DNA of 64,000 nucleotides. Source: Neoceratodus forsteri (Eukaryota > Chordata > Ceratodontiformes > Ceratodontidae). The notes under the pieces are model-generated. The model was not told where the DNA came from and made no database searches. It saw only the letters and a program-made list of their open reading frames with translations. This document shows, in pieces, positions 1 to 11,942 of this stretch. Numbering within the stretch: position 1 is the stretch's first letter; each line of letters begins with the position of its first letter. Where the stretch lies: the NCBI GenBank assembly GCA_016271365.2, contig CM057454.1, positions 693,547,501-693,611,500 on the forward strand. Direction: 5' to 3'. A program made the position numbers and the translations under genes.

Positions 1-1180
1 ACGAGCTATAAAACCAATTTGCTGAATGGTATTTAACTGAACTTTCTAGTGAACTATCCAGGGGTGTGAGTAACACTAACCTAAAGGTGGACTTTCAAAT
101 GACTGTTCTAAAAAAACATCATGCCAAGTGGCTAGTTACAAGTTTCACAAAGCTGTCAGCTCACTCTGATGAGTGCATCAGAGGATTTGAACAGGCTGGG
201 ATTGCCGATGCCCACAAGCATTGTCTGACCACTGAAAAAGGTGCTGCTTTATTTAGCCCCACTCGCACTTGTTGTTGTTTTAGTAGCAGTTTTTTTGGGG
301 TAGGTTACTTCTTTGAGTTTTTCTTTCCAGAGTGAGAATTGTACAGACCCGAAAGGGAACAGTAGGAGCCTAGTTACCACAACAAAGCCGCTCTCCCTCT
401 GACCTCCCAGTTAAAGCTACTATTTTTTTTTACTTTTTGTTAAAACTTTAATAACACATTGACAATCAAAAAATCTTTTCTCTTAAAAATAAATCCACCA
501 TATTATGTGTATTTATTAATGCTTTAGCTTAGCTTGTGGTACTAGCACTCACTTCCTGAACACTGCAACCACCAGGTCAGTCAGATAACCATGACAACAA
601 AACTTCACTGTAAAACTGCTTTTGCTGCATAGCATGTCCTAGCAATTAAAGTGAAAGTAATTTTGCAGTGATAATAGATCATTTTACAGTATTAAATTGG
701 CACTATGGAGTCTTGACATTCAAGCATGCCACAGCCAAGGGTATGATGGAGCATCAAACATGCCCTCGAACAGTCAAGGCATACAAGGTCATATTTGAAA
801 GCAGAATTAATCAGCTGTTTATGTACACTGTAATGCACATTGCCTCAATTTGTGCATAGTGAACTCTTGTCAACAGTCTGAAATCTGGAATATGCACAAT
901 GTGTTTAACCAATGTTGTAACTTCTTCAGTTTCTCACCCAAAAGAAATGAGTTTCTGTTGAAAGTTATAGGACTTAATTATCCTTACACTAAATGAGTAA
1001 CATTGCAATCTCTTTGCAAAACAAGATGGGCAATGAGGCACGCAACATATGAGATTTTTAACAATCTGTTTCCTTGTATTCTCATTGCACTACATGTCAT
1101 CAGTAATGGACAGCAATATGTTGAGTATGGAGACTGGATTTGAGATGCTGAGACTAAAACAATAGCAAATGGGATAGTTT
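1..1180. other. AT-rich stretch with a possible transposase C-terminal remnant
   Basis: No gene is clear here. A short open frame at 66-335 (+) contains a pattern around residues 38-46 (ECIRGFEQAG) that resembles the end of pogo/Tigger DDE transposases, where a conserved Ile-x-x-x-Phe-x-x-x-Gly-Ile follows a tryptophan. The match is short and could be chance. A second short frame at 668-859 (+) has no recognisable motif. A T-rich run lies near 422-440. Nothing else in this stretch can be named. Confidence 0.25.
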
Positions 1181-1189
1181 ATTCCATGG

Positions 1190-2235
1190 AGGATTTATGT
1201 TACTTATTTGCTTTATCACAGTATTGAAGGTACTGAAGTTTGTGCAACCACTGAGTGCAAAACTGCAAAACAGTGAAATTGGTATTAGTAATGCTTACAA
1301 CATGATTACCACAGTAAAAGACCGTATAAAGGTAGCTCAACAAGAAATTGATTCTTTGTTCCACAGTTGGCACAGTACATTGAAGCATGCAGTGTTGCAG
1401 AAAAGGTCAACGTTGAGCCTGTAATACCACACACTGCTGGATGACAGAATCAACAAAGCAACATGCCTATAAGTGATCCTGAAGGATATTATAGTGTATG
1501 GTGGAATGCAGTTGTGTATGGAAAACAATACATCGCAAAAAGTCATTCTGCTTTAGTAGCAACGTCATAATGCAATCACACCCATCAGCGTGGGTCATAG
1601 GACAGGGGACAGTTTATGAGTCAGGTGTGTAAGCTGGCCGTTGGGCAGATAGCCTGAGATGTGGTCCTGGACAACAGAGACTGTCTGCCTAGAGAGGAAA
1701 AAGTAAGCAATTGTGTTTTTTGGAACAATACACTATATAGAATAGTGTATGGAAGCCCAAATGCACAACATCACTATTCTTAAACCTTGTGGATACTGTG
1801 CCATCAGTGGGACTGCTCGAGTTTTGCTCTTGAGGTCCTTGATGTCATTGTAACCACTCGGTATAAGAATAGCGTTGCTGCGTATGGGCAACCATACACT
1901 CTCCTATATAGAGGAGGCTGATTGCAATTCAAATGCTTCATAATCTTCTTGAGGTACTGTCTGTGAAATTTTCAAGAACACAGGAAGTTGTGGGTAATAC
2001 AATGGGGCTTATTTCATTAGTGATTAAATCCAACAGTGGAAACATTAACCTAGATGAAGTTGTTGATTTCTGTAACAAGGATCTTCCTTCTCATGTTATA
2101 GATGTAGAACTGCTAACATAGAAAACTAAATGGCAAAACAATGAAAATTCACCTGGTACTACTCTAGAGGCCTTCAAAGCCTGTGATGCATCCTTTTTCC
2201 CAAACATATGCACTTTACTCAAAATACATAATGCA
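1190..2235 (+). pseudogene. hAT-type (THAP12/ZMYM1-like) transposase relic
   Basis: Two plus-strand pieces read as the C-terminal half of a hAT-type transposase of the kind found in 52-kDa repressor (THAP12) and ZMYM1-like proteins. The first (about 1197-1500) has a helical segment with VLKFVQPLSAKLQ, then a shifted frame with QNQQSNMP and a Tyr-Tyr pair, matching the RANxP...YY block of the family. The second (1926-2235) has CNKDLPSHVIDVELL, a KTKWQ block and ACDASFFPNICTLLKI, which match the family's YxxDLPs, W-x-x-KW and FPNI-x-x-LL signatures near the hAT dimerisation region. Stops and frameshifts break it throughout, and the DDE core between the pieces is missing or unreadable. The family call rests on motif memory only. 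Confidence 0.6.
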
Positions 2236-3145
2236 CATTCATTATGGAGCAAAAGTGGACACTGATGAAGTGATTGAAAGGTCTGCAACAAACTATCCAA
2301 GGCAGATATTACTTGTAAATGTGATGGCAGCAACAAGATGAGAGCCTGGGGTCCAGAATTTCTTCCCACCCAGCATCTTAAAGGACCTTTCTATTTATTT
2401 TCATACTACCACTTGCTATTTCGAAGCTGTGACTCCTTCTTTTGTGTCAGTTCACAGACTTTGAAAAAAATTCAACCAGATTACATATAATCTGATACAG
2501 AAACAAGAGAACTAGGGAAATTACTATGTGTGTCTGTGGGGTAAAGTTGTAATGTTTGCAGTTTACATTTTATTATTACACTCTGATGATACCAAAGTTG
2601 TCAAGTAATTCAGTCTACGAGCTGCATCTGCAGTAGTTTTATAATTTCAGTCACATTGGTAATGACAGAAAGTCACACCTTGTCCTAATAAACATTCATT
2701 ATGGAGCTGAACTGGACACTGAATGAAGTGATTGAAAGGTTTGCAAGGAAACATCCAAGGTGGAAGTTGCTTGTAAATGTGATGGCAGCAATAAGATGAG
2801 AAACTGAGTAACAAAGCAAGGGATCCAGTAATTGTTTTCTATCCAGCATCTGAAGGGATTTTTCTTTCCATTTATTTTCATACTACTAGTTGCTTTTTGA
2901 AGCTGGGACTCCTTATTTTGTGCCAGACAGTTCACAGACTTTGAAAAAATTCAACCAGATTACAGACAAACTGATAAAGAAACAAGAGAACTAGGATGTA
3001 AAATAACTGTGTTTGTGGGGTAAAGTTGTAATGTTTTCATTTTACATTTCACTATTACACTCTGATGACACCCAGTTTGTCAAATAATTCAATCTACCGG
3101 CTGCATCTGTAGTAGTTTGGTAATTTTAATCTCATATTTGGTAAA
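2236..3145 (+). repeat. Direct tandem duplication, about 457-bp offset
   Basis: The segment 2236-2665 recurs at 2693-3145. Both copies begin CATTCATTATGGAGC, share GTGATTGAAAGGT, TTGTAAATGTGATGGCAGCA and ATTCAACCAGATTACA, and end near GCTGCATCTG.AGTAGTTT. The offset is 457 bp at the left end and grows to about 479 bp at the right end because of small indels, including extra bases near 2812-2850. The first copy abuts the hAT-type relic. Divergence between copies is visible but moderate, so the duplication is not recent. Confidence 0.85.
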
Positions 3146-4584
3146 AGTTGTGTATCTTCTGCACACAAATATACTAGTCAGGCAGTTTATATATTTTTAA
3201 ATATGTTAACTGCAGTACTGTTTAAAGGTGATAGGAAACAGTTTATAGACCTCAAGATGCCGTCTAGTTGTTGGTTACCCACTATTCTGATATGTTTTGA
3301 GAGTTTTTGGTGAATTAATAATCTAATTTTGTTGCCTATGTAACTGCTCTGAACCCCTCTGTGATCAGCAGTTGCTGCTCTCTGTTTTCATACTGCCTGA
3401 ACATTCTGTGACATCAGAAACACCCATTTTAGGCCATTCAGATGAATAGCATGGAATGGGAGTTTCCTATATCATAGAATATCTTAGAAATATGAAAATC
3501 AAGAGCAGTGGTTTGTGAGGAGAGTGGAACTCAATGTAGATCTGAAGGTACCCCAAAGCTATATTATTTATTTATCATAAAGTCACCAAAGTATATCAGA
3601 ATACATAACTGGCATGGAAAGGAAGATGTAAAGGCAGTTAACAATATATAAAAATATAATTTCCTGTCTCCTTTAATGTGTGAACCAGACACAAACAGTA
3701 TTAAAATATTTAAAAATATATAAACTGCCAACCATTATTTGTTTGCAGAAAAGGGGATTATGCATGTACTGTAGAGGAGAAAAAGAGGGTTACTAATTTA
3801 AAGAGAAACCCTAGAAAGTTGACAATTAAAGGGGAAATATCTGCCATGGGTGAAGTGGAACATAAGGCGATAGCTGAAAACAGAACTTAAAATGGGGCCA
3901 GTGATAATAAACAAAAAAATATTAGAAGGAACACCTGGAAAAACAGCGACAGTGGTGTAGGGATGGTAACAGAATGCAAAGAGATTTACAGAAGAGAAAG
4001 ATGGATATTTAAAAAGGGAGAAAAGAAAAACTGAGTTCAACTCATAGACCTGGGACTGGGGAGGGATGAGACTGACAACTTGAAGTTTTATGCATTTTGT
4101 AACTCAATAGTTATTGCTTAAAATTGCACAAATCTGCACCATTTAACTCCTAAATTTTCTATATTGTCCAGAGAAGCATGCCCCTGGATCTGCTAGAAAT
4201 ATTTGCCCCATCACCAAATCCTGGCTACGCCCCTACAAAGAGCCCTTGTCAGTACGTGAATCCACTCCACTCAGGTTTGCATAAGCTCTGCACAGGCAAG
4301 CTCCAAATGAGCTCCATGTGAGTTCAAAAAAAGCCTGCTGCAGTTCAAACACTGGTTTAGTCTTCTAGCCATCCAAAAATCTCAGATAGTGCCAGAAACC
4401 TTGATGCCACCACTAGGAAAGATCTCAGAGCAGGACAGAGCCAAACCAGGAACTCCTCTGACTTCACCGCTCATCCCTGTCTACAGTTAATGGACTCTGT
4501 TTCACCTTGAGGGAAAATCAAAAGCAAAGGAGACTCTCTGTGAGGTACAAATGCTCTCAAATTTTCAAAAGTGCTTTTAAGTTT
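3146..4584. other. Unassigned AT-rich DNA
   Basis: No coding region is supported. The segment 3550-3740 is A/T rich with TATTTATTTATC-type runs that could be a LINE tail. At about 4140-4237, read on the minus strand, the sequence begins near AGGGGCGTAGCCAGGATTTG, a form often seen at the ends of hAT-type DNA transposons in vertebrates. No matching opposite end or 8-bp target duplication was found, so this is only a hint. Confidence 0.3.
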
Positions 4585-5825
4585 AAAAAAAAAGTGGAGA
4601 GCAGCAGTACAAGACTATATTGTTTGCAGATGGCATTCTATTGACAGTGAAAAACTCAGCAGTCTCGATCCCTGCCCTGATCCAAATTTTGGATAAATTC
4701 TCATCCCTTTCCAGGCTTACTAATAATTGGAACAAAACTGAGTTCCTTCCCCTTAATGTAAAATGTAGTAGCCAACATATTTCAGATGTAGGGTTTCGAT
4801 GGGCAACTCATCCTATTAGGTTTTTGGGCATTTATACTGTATATCTTCAGATTGTAAGTAATGGCCAGCTCTGAATTTTAACTCCTTGCTTTAGAAGTTA
4901 AAGGATCATATTGCTAGACTGACCCATATTCGACTATCTTTATGGGGAAAACTTCAGGCAATGCAGATGATGACATGCCCAAAGGTTCTTTGTATAATAC
5001 ATTACTTACTTCTTAAGTTGCCATCCATGGTGTCTAATGTTTTGTGGGAGGGCAGGAAGGCTTGTTTATCTGCTCTGTATCTGATTGTCTCTGAAACTAA
5101 AGGAGGTTTTGGGACACTGTGGTTCAAATGGAATTATTTAGCAGCTGGGCTTAGGTGTATTTTGATGTGACTTCATTCAGAAGCTAGCAGATCCTCCATT
5201 CGCTGCTTGGACCAAGATCGCAACTTAGTGGGTGGTTCTCCCCAGGAGGCAGTGTTATGGGATCTGTCCCAACAATTGTCCTGTGGTCCTACCCAGGAGG
5301 ATGCAGTCCACATCTGGACTGCCATAAAAACTATTTGAGGGCCAGTCTGGGATGTGCCAATATGGCAATGGTTTCTATAGTGCATTGCTCTTTTGAAAAT
5401 CTGAGGCCAGCCACTCCCTTTGTCTACCTGGTCCAAGGGCAGCCTGAACAGGGTTGGAGATTTGTTTTCTACAGACTCTAAATATATGAAATTATTTTCT
5501 GAACTCCAGCAGGAGATGTCTCTCCCTGCGTCTCAACACTGAAGCTATTTACAGTTACGGCACTTATTATTCTAAATAGTTGATACTCAGCTTCACCTTC
5601 CTATGGCTGTGTAAGATACTAAAAATGTGGCATGCAATTATAAATATTGGTGTTTATTCTGGTATCACTTGGTCTGTTATCTAAGTTGCATTGTTCTCAG
5701 AGACTCTTATTTAATGCAAGGATCAGACTGTGTTCAAGCTAGGTTTTGAGGTGACATGTATAAGACAAGTTTGTATTTTAATTATTTGGGAAAACTCAAT
5801 AAAAAAATTAATTATAAAAAAAGTG
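4585..5825 (+). mobile_element. L1-type LINE, 5'-truncated 3' fragment
   Basis: The fragment opens inside the RT domain. At 4620 the frame reads LFADGILLTV, the catalytic F/Y-A-D-D motif with its second Asp replaced by Gly, followed by SIPALIQILDKFSSLS and a PIRFLGIYT block typical of L1 ORF2 just after the catalytic motif. Downstream, broken frames contain LWGKLQAMQM and KGGFGTLW, matching the L1 C-terminal LWGR and KGG-x-G-x-P blocks. It ends with AATAAAAAAATTAATTATAAAAAA at 5799-5822, a polyadenylation signal and A-rich tail. Many stops are present. It is clearly distinct from the larger L1 copies later in the window. Confidence 0.75.
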
Positions 5826-5979
5826 CTTTAAAGTGTAAATATAATATGGCAATGATGGCGTACCTGTAGAAATTTAAAAATATGCATATCTTTGCAAAGG
5901 AGCCGGGTTCTGATTCCCAGTAAATTGTCAGCTTTGCACCTTGTCTGCCATCACAAAATCTCAACTCAGCAATTAGCAG

Positions 5980-6650
5980 TCCTCATTCAGAAACTACCCC
6001 AAATTCTGCCTCTGGTGGGAGCTCACAACTTTTGATGTATACAGTCACTTTGGCAGGAACTAGGTTTTCCTTTATCCTTCCCAGAGTACTGAAGATGGAG
6101 ATGAGTCTATAGTTCTCAGCCTGGTTCTTTAGACCACTTTTATGGATGAGGTAACAAAGGCCATTTTCTATTTGGCACTGTGTCATGCATGCAGGAAGTA
6201 CTGCAGAATTATTGTAATGGAGACACAATGACAGGGACAGCTTATTTTGAGCAGTCTTGTTTCAGAGTCATCAAATCCTGTTAATGCCTTAGGTTTTTAT
6301 TGGACAGTAGATGCACAACATCTTTGTAGTATACTAGTCTGAGATTAAATTCTGGGGGACCACCATTAGAAGCTGCATGTGTTGAGCCAGAACAGTAAGA
6401 CTGAAGGGGAGGACTGTACTTTTGTAGATCTGTAAATGACTGGTTGAAGGCATTCATGATCTCATGTAGCTCAATGATGGAATGATCACCAATTATGATA
6501 CCAGTTATGTTAGGTTTGTGTGGCTCCTAGAGGAGGAAGTTTATCTGAGACCAGAATGTAGCTGCTAGAGACTTCAATCATGCTGAATTGAGGGACAGTA
6601 TCTTCTATATTTTGCAAGATGCACACTGACTGCCAGACAGACCAAAAATA
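5980..6650 (-). mobile_element. LINE fragment: endonuclease end, linker and N-terminal RT
   Basis: On the minus strand the frames run from a GDHSII block near 6490, resembling the terminal S-D-H motif of an APE-type endonuclease, through a linker, to LCYLIHKSGLKNQAENYR followed by LISIFSTLGRI around 6060-6160. The last block matches the RT N-terminal signature (V-x-P-I-x-K-x-G ... N-x-R-P-I-S-I-L-S) of CR1/Rex1-type LINEs. It stops before the catalytic RT motifs. Which of the CR1-group families it belongs to cannot be settled from so short a piece. Confidence 0.55.
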
Positions 6651-6839
6651 AGGTTAAAGGTTTTATGACTGACCTGCAGCATAACGCCCCTCATGAACTG
6701 GACCTCACATAACCTCCTGATGCCATTAATACCTGACAGACTCCTTTGATTAGTAAATTGGGAGCTGTTTGTTGTTTAGATAGCACGATTTTGCGCCATA
6801 GCTGAACATGGCAGCCCTAAGTAATGAAACTGTAAATAC

Positions 6840-7000
6840 TGCCTGTTCTTGTACGTCTTTACTGTATTTGTCTACCCTCCACCCCACTGTAACCTGACAT
6901 GGAGCCTTTGCAAAAGAGTCTATGACTCAAAGGATTGTAATTCCGATCTTACTCAATAAATAAAATAAAAAATAAATAAAATAATAAATAAGTTTACAGT
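6840..7000 (+). repeat. LINE 3' tail with AATAAA repeats
   Basis: The segment carries GAGCCTTTGCAAAAGAGTC, TGACTCAAAGG and a run of AATAAATAAAATAAA. The same sequence, reversed, is present at 13,420-13,600. The arms GACTC and GAGTC can form a small stem, as is usual at LINE 3' ends. It is interpreted as the 3' UTR end of a CR1-group LINE whose body is not recognisable upstream on this strand. Confidence 0.6.
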
Positions 7001-7439
7001 ATGCCATAGTGTCCCTTCCTCCTAAATAACACTGTCCTCAATAGAAGCCTTTAAGGTTTGCCTGCAACCCTTTTGGGCTAATTAGGCATCACCTGTTTAA
7101 AGTTACTTTATTGTAATTTGTCATTTTATCATTTTGTGTCATGTAATTTTTGTTATTGTTAGTGTGATACAGTCTGACATCTTGGCTGACACTGAAAATG
7201 TGGGTGCCAGAAAAGAAAGATCTAATTTAATCTAAGAGTAAAATCATGACCTCCAAAATGTGTCTTCTTTCTGTTGTCCCAGGCTGTCTGTGATGTAAGG
7301 TCATTCGTGAACAAGGATCAGCACCACTGCAGCACAGCAGACTGCCATCAAGATACTTCACTGGTTGGGGCACATATGTGACCTCTGACCAAGATGGCCA
7401 CTTAATGCTCTGCACAGAGGCTTGATAATGAAAAATTAT

Positions 7440-9130
7440 CTGTTGGTTTTAGTAATAGATTGCCATTGGTACTCCCCGGCATTAATTACAGGTAGACATG
7501 CGCTCTTGAATGAGACTCTTCTTGAAGAAACGAGGTGAGTTTGGAAGAAGAAATCATCGAGCAGCTATTCTGCTCAAACTCCAGTCAGCTGCAAGTGAAA
7601 TGGCAACCTCAGAGCCACAAGCTGTGGTAGGTCTGACTGACCTCCCAGACATTGAGCGTATGCTGCAGGCACTCATGATAGACATGCCAGACATCAGAAA
7701 CCGAAAAAAATAGAAGAATGGATAGAAGCAGCCAAAATAAGAATAGCAGACATAAAGCTGTACTCCATAATGATAGAATCCGAATGGCAGATCATAGAGA
7801 GCAGGTGCAGTACTTTGAGCAGCAGGTTACATTTCTGTGGGCAACAACAGATGTCCTAAAGAATAGAGGCCAGCACAATAATGTCTGCATTATTAATGTC
7901 CCTGAAGGAGCTGAGCTGAAGGTTATGTGTATAGTTCTATAAACCCTCATTCCAAAGACCCTGGATTTTTATTGGGACCAGACTTGGGAAGTGGAGTGAC
8001 CACATAAGTCTCTGGCTCCCAGACTGGGATGAGGGGCCCCTCCTTTCCAAATCCTGGCACACTTCCTCAGATACAACATGAAGGAGCAAATCAAATTCTC
8101 AAGCTAGCCAGGGACAAGGGACCTTACAGTGGAACAGCCACACTATCCACATTGTCCAATATTTCTGTAGAGAGCTAGCAGAGAAACAGAACCAATATAC
8201 AGCAATTTAAAAAAGCACAACAAAGACTACCATACAACATACAGTATCCATCAACCCTAAATGTCCTATGGCGGGATAGGTGACATCACTTTGATATGCC
8301 ATAAGATGCCTAGCAATTTCTCAGGAATCTTGGTCAGAGAAAAGGTAGCATGCCCAACACCATGAAACCATGAAAGAATGCAGGGGCTGAACAGCAGACT
8401 GTAAATAATAGAGAATCCCTTTGCCAACAACCTCACCCACAGCAGAAAGCACCACAAGGATAAGCCCCTGCCCCAGTATAGCCATTGGAAATGTGGCAAA
8501 CACTGAAAAACAAGTGAGTCAGGCAGTGGATCAAAGCACAGTCTAATAACCCTTCCTCAACTCCTACAAGATGCCTCAGCAGAAGCAGAGGATCCCGGCA
8601 CTCATCCCCAGGTTCGGGCACACTCTCTTGGGAAGTGGACCCTCCCTAAACTGGCATGAAAACTGGAGGAATACAAAGAAGGTACTGCTTATGGGGAAAT
8701 GCTTGGACAGCCTGAAAATATGGACCTTTTAGAGCTGGTGTATTTAACTCCCCCAGAAGATGATGACATATATTTGAAACCCATCTGGGCATCAGTTGTA
8801 GAAAAAAAACTGGGACCACCAAAACCTCAGCCCAGACTGCTGCTGTCTTCCCAACTCATAGCCAAGTGCTCAATCTATTGATAAAATTCTTTTGATCTCT
8901 GCTTGTCAGGGACAATCACACCTGATAGTCCCTCTATGATTATATGAACCTTAAATGCTGTACTGTGTTTAGCCTTGGTTTGTCAATTTTATGCTTCTCA
9001 GGGAAGAACTAACTAATCAGTTAGGGATGGGTTCATTAAATGCAGAGGCTCTGTCTGTAGGCTGGAATTAATTATCTCCTGTAACTCTGTGTTCTGTACA
9101 TGTATGTACTGTTCCTTGGTGCTGCTATCA
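7440..9130 (+). mobile_element. L1-type LINE, 5' piece with ORF1 only
   Basis: This piece carries a broken L1 ORF1 and about 750 bp after it, but I find no ORF2 endonuclease or RT before the sequence changes character near 9130. L1 copies usually lose their 5' end, so a retained 5' portion without ORF2 suggests a later deletion or early transcript termination. No target-site duplication was identified, so both ends are approximate. Confidence 0.6.
7510..8370 (+). pseudogene. L1 ORF1p-like RNA-binding protein, broken
   Basis: L1 ORF1p is a trimeric RNA-binding chaperone of the LINE ribonucleoprotein. The N-terminal part (7510-7710) gives way to a coiled-coil region, then LKNRGQHNNVCIINVPEGAE at about 7856-7915, which matches the start of the RRM-like domain (ENRxRRNNxRIxGxPE). 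The C-terminal domain follows in other frames: LARDKGPY near 8100, then LQQRLPYNIQYPSTLNVLWR near 8205-8270, a strong match to the ORF1p tail. At least three frame changes and several stops separate these blocks, so no protein can be made. Confidence 0.7.
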
Positions 9131-10640
9131 TTTTTATGTTGGCTTGCGTGCAGACGCAAATAACATATTGGGGTAGTAGCACTTTCAGAGGTGTGTTAGT
9201 GTTCTGGCGAATGCAGGGCATGCTTTAGTAGGTGCATCCCTCATTCTCCAATTAGCCATCATGCTACCACTGACACTTGAATTATGCAAAGTGCCACCAA
9301 CTTGAGAGAAATATGGTGCTGCAATCAGAGACAAGCCTGTCATGCAGTAGCACAGATGACACGCCTCTGTACATGCGTTTCCTGGTGAAACATCTTAATA
9401 AACATGGTGGCAGCTGACACTGCCACACAATCCTGAAAGGAGGCCTACATTGAGGATGCAATCCCTGTGTCTGCATGTCCGCCACCCCCTCACATTTTGT
9501 GGCACACGGGGAGCCTACCCCAGTGTGCGTTCACTCACAGAAAGCCAACCGTACAGGTAAGCTCCTCCCCCACTCCAACATGTGGCCAACATCACCCCCG
9601 AAAGTCATGGAGCACACTGGGAGCCCACCACAGTGTGCCTGTTTGTTTTATTTCACCTGTAAAGAAAGAAAAATATCCCACAGTGCAGTGTCTGTTTTTT
9701 TATTTGTACCTGAAAAAAAGAAAATGGTCCGTTGTCCACAGCGCCCCCCTCCCCACCCCACCACCATCTGTACACCACACCTTCCCACACACCCCCACCC
9801 CATACTTACATCTGGAGATCCAGTGCTGTGATTTTCAATGGAGCGGAACAGGTCTGAACTCTTCAAAGCTGAACTGCAAAATGAAGAAATGCCGGTAAGC
9901 TGTATAATTTGCATAAATGCTGGGGGGGGGGTGTTCAACTTAGGTGGATATCTCAGCCATTTTTTTTTTAATTTTGGCTCCAAATTTTCAACATGGGGTT
10001 CTTGGGACCCCATCTCATGAGCACATTTGAGTTGGAGTAAGCGTACCTCTGGTGAGAGGTGGTCTGTATTTTATGAAACATTTTTATAGTGAACTGTTGA
10101 TTTTCTGCTGAGTCCCACACTGTCATACCTGTGAGACCTTCCCTGGGAGCAGTCACCCTGTGGTAGTTCTGCAGAGTGTGCTGGGATTGTGGAGGTCTCC
10201 GTGGGCACTTTTAGTGTACCCTAATACAATCAAGGGCAATGTATGGTGTTAGGGATTTTGCTGCAGCTAACTACAACTCCATTTGGAGCTATATGTACCA
10301 AAAGTGTCTTTTAACACTTTATTTTAAACAATTGTGATCACACCAAAACTGGAAGTTGAAGTCTATGGAGCTTCCAGATTCAGCAGGGTTAAAAGGCTCG
10401 CACTAGCGAGTGGCGCGAGCGTGCATGGGGCAGCATGCTAAGACGTGGTCTGCATGCCAAAAACAATACTGTCTGACTGGATTGTTAGACTTCACCATAG
10501 GTAAGACAGAAGTATATTTGCCAAGAAAAGTAAAGGCATGCTTATGATCCCAGCATATAGTTCACCAAAAAGGTAGTTTATCGGGGGGTACATTATCCAC
10601 CATAAAACCTCTGAACTATAAATAGTACTTTGTATCTGGT
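9131..10640. other. Unassigned region with a small internal duplication
   Basis: No supported gene. A C-rich segment at 9467-9830 gives long but compositionally driven open frames on both strands. Within it, an imperfect repeat of GGAGCC(T/C)ACC(C/A)CAGTGTGC occurs near 9510 and 9620. On the minus strand, 9950-10,022 (CATGAGATGGGGTCCCAAGA and following) resembles the tandem unit at 16,350-17,040, so this may be a dispersed copy of that repeat. Confidence 0.5.
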
Positions 10641-10668
10641 TCTGGATAGAGACTTAATACTCGTCAAG

Positions 10669-11745
10669 TATGGCTGAAACTATCATGACATTAGATGGTG
10701 AAGTCGATATAAAATGCAGTGAATGTCAAACATATGCTTTTGTGTCAGGACTCACAGATCAACACAGCTATGTTTGTACTTAATGGACAGATAATGCCTC
10801 TTTGCATCAGGAAATTCCCATGTTTAGTTCCAGACTAATGGTATTAGAACAAAGTCAGGAACAAATGTCTGCTCGATTTTTAGCGTTAGGCAGCAAAACT
10901 ACCAGTGCTAATTCTCTGCCAGATAATTTGCCACATATCACCCACCATATAGGCAATTTGACAGACCTCATGGTAAACCATGACAGCACTGAGGGAAATG
11001 ACTCTACCACTAGTCAAAGAAAATGTCCAAGGGACGAAGATTTCAATGATAATCCAGATGACCAATGGTATGAAATATAGAGTAAGAAAGCCTTCAAAAA
11101 GAGGCTCAAAGCCATTGTATTTTCCCTTGATACTCGTAACAGATTTACCCCCGGTAGAACCACACAACACTATTGGAAATGTTACCTTAGGCAACATTGC
11201 AAGTGGCCATTCAAATGAACTTGGACAAAAATTGTGTGTCACCTCTAGCCATACAGATAAGGTCAACCAGGCAGATATTTGCCCCCCCTTCCCCTCAGTG
11301 TCTTTACTCACCGAGTCCCTGATATTATCCAGTAGCTCTAATCTATCGAGTACATGCTCTTCCTTACTAATATCCCCACTTTTCCCATGGGCACTACCCC
11401 ATGTCCTTTGCCACCTACTGTAGATCAAAGACAGGTATATGTACTTGGGGATTTGATTATTAAACATCTGGACAGAGATATATGTGAGCATGACAAAGTG
11501 AATTATACCTGCTCAAGTTCCTGGGGAGCTAAAATAGCTGATATTACCTCAATGGTGAACAATATCTTAAACAACTGTGGAGCAGATCCCCTTGTGATAC
11601 TGCATGTGGGTACAAATAACATCATGCATGATGACCTACTTGAAATAAAAAAAGATCTACTGGCATTATCTAATAGACTAGTAGAACATGGATGTGAGAT
11701 TGGTTTCTCTGAAATTCTGCCATTCCACGAGCATCAAAAGAGATA
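10669..11745 (+). pseudogene. CR1 ORF1: PHD-like cysteine motif plus SGNH esterase, broken
   Basis: CR1-family ORF1 proteins are known to combine a PHD-like zinc-binding segment with an esterase of the SGNH type. The start ATG at 10,669 leads into KCSECQTYAFV and a later His/Cys, a cysteine-rich N-terminus of that type. The esterase lies at about 11,430-11,740: VYVLGDLIIKHLD, then DPLVILHVGTNNIMHDD, then FSEILPF. The family motif is GDS; here the nucleophile position is Leu (codon 11,453-11,455, TTG) and the GTND Asp is Asn, so the enzyme would be inactive. A TCG-to-TTG change is a CpG transition. Stops and at least two frameshifts lie in the middle. Confidence 0.75.
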
Positions 11746-11942
11746 AACCAAAAAATCAAAAATTACAGGTGGCTCCGGAAGTGGTGCCTAAGAGAAAAAC
11801 ATGTATGTATCACTCACTGGGAAGAGTTCTCGAGCAGGAATGAACTCTTCTGTGGTGACAGACTCTACTTGAGCCATTGAGGCAGCTCTTTGTTGGGCAA
11901 GCATATCCTAAGCTATATAAATAAACATTTAAACTGATAGAA

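Noticed and set aside
9467..9898. Overlapping open frames of 143 and 118 codons in a C-rich segment
   Set aside because: Pro/His/Thr-rich products arise from base composition; frames are open on both strands with no conserved motif.
10886..11491. A 201-codon open frame on the minus strand
   Set aside because: It is antisense to the CR1 ORF1, whose esterase motifs are on the plus strand; no motif is visible in the antisense product.
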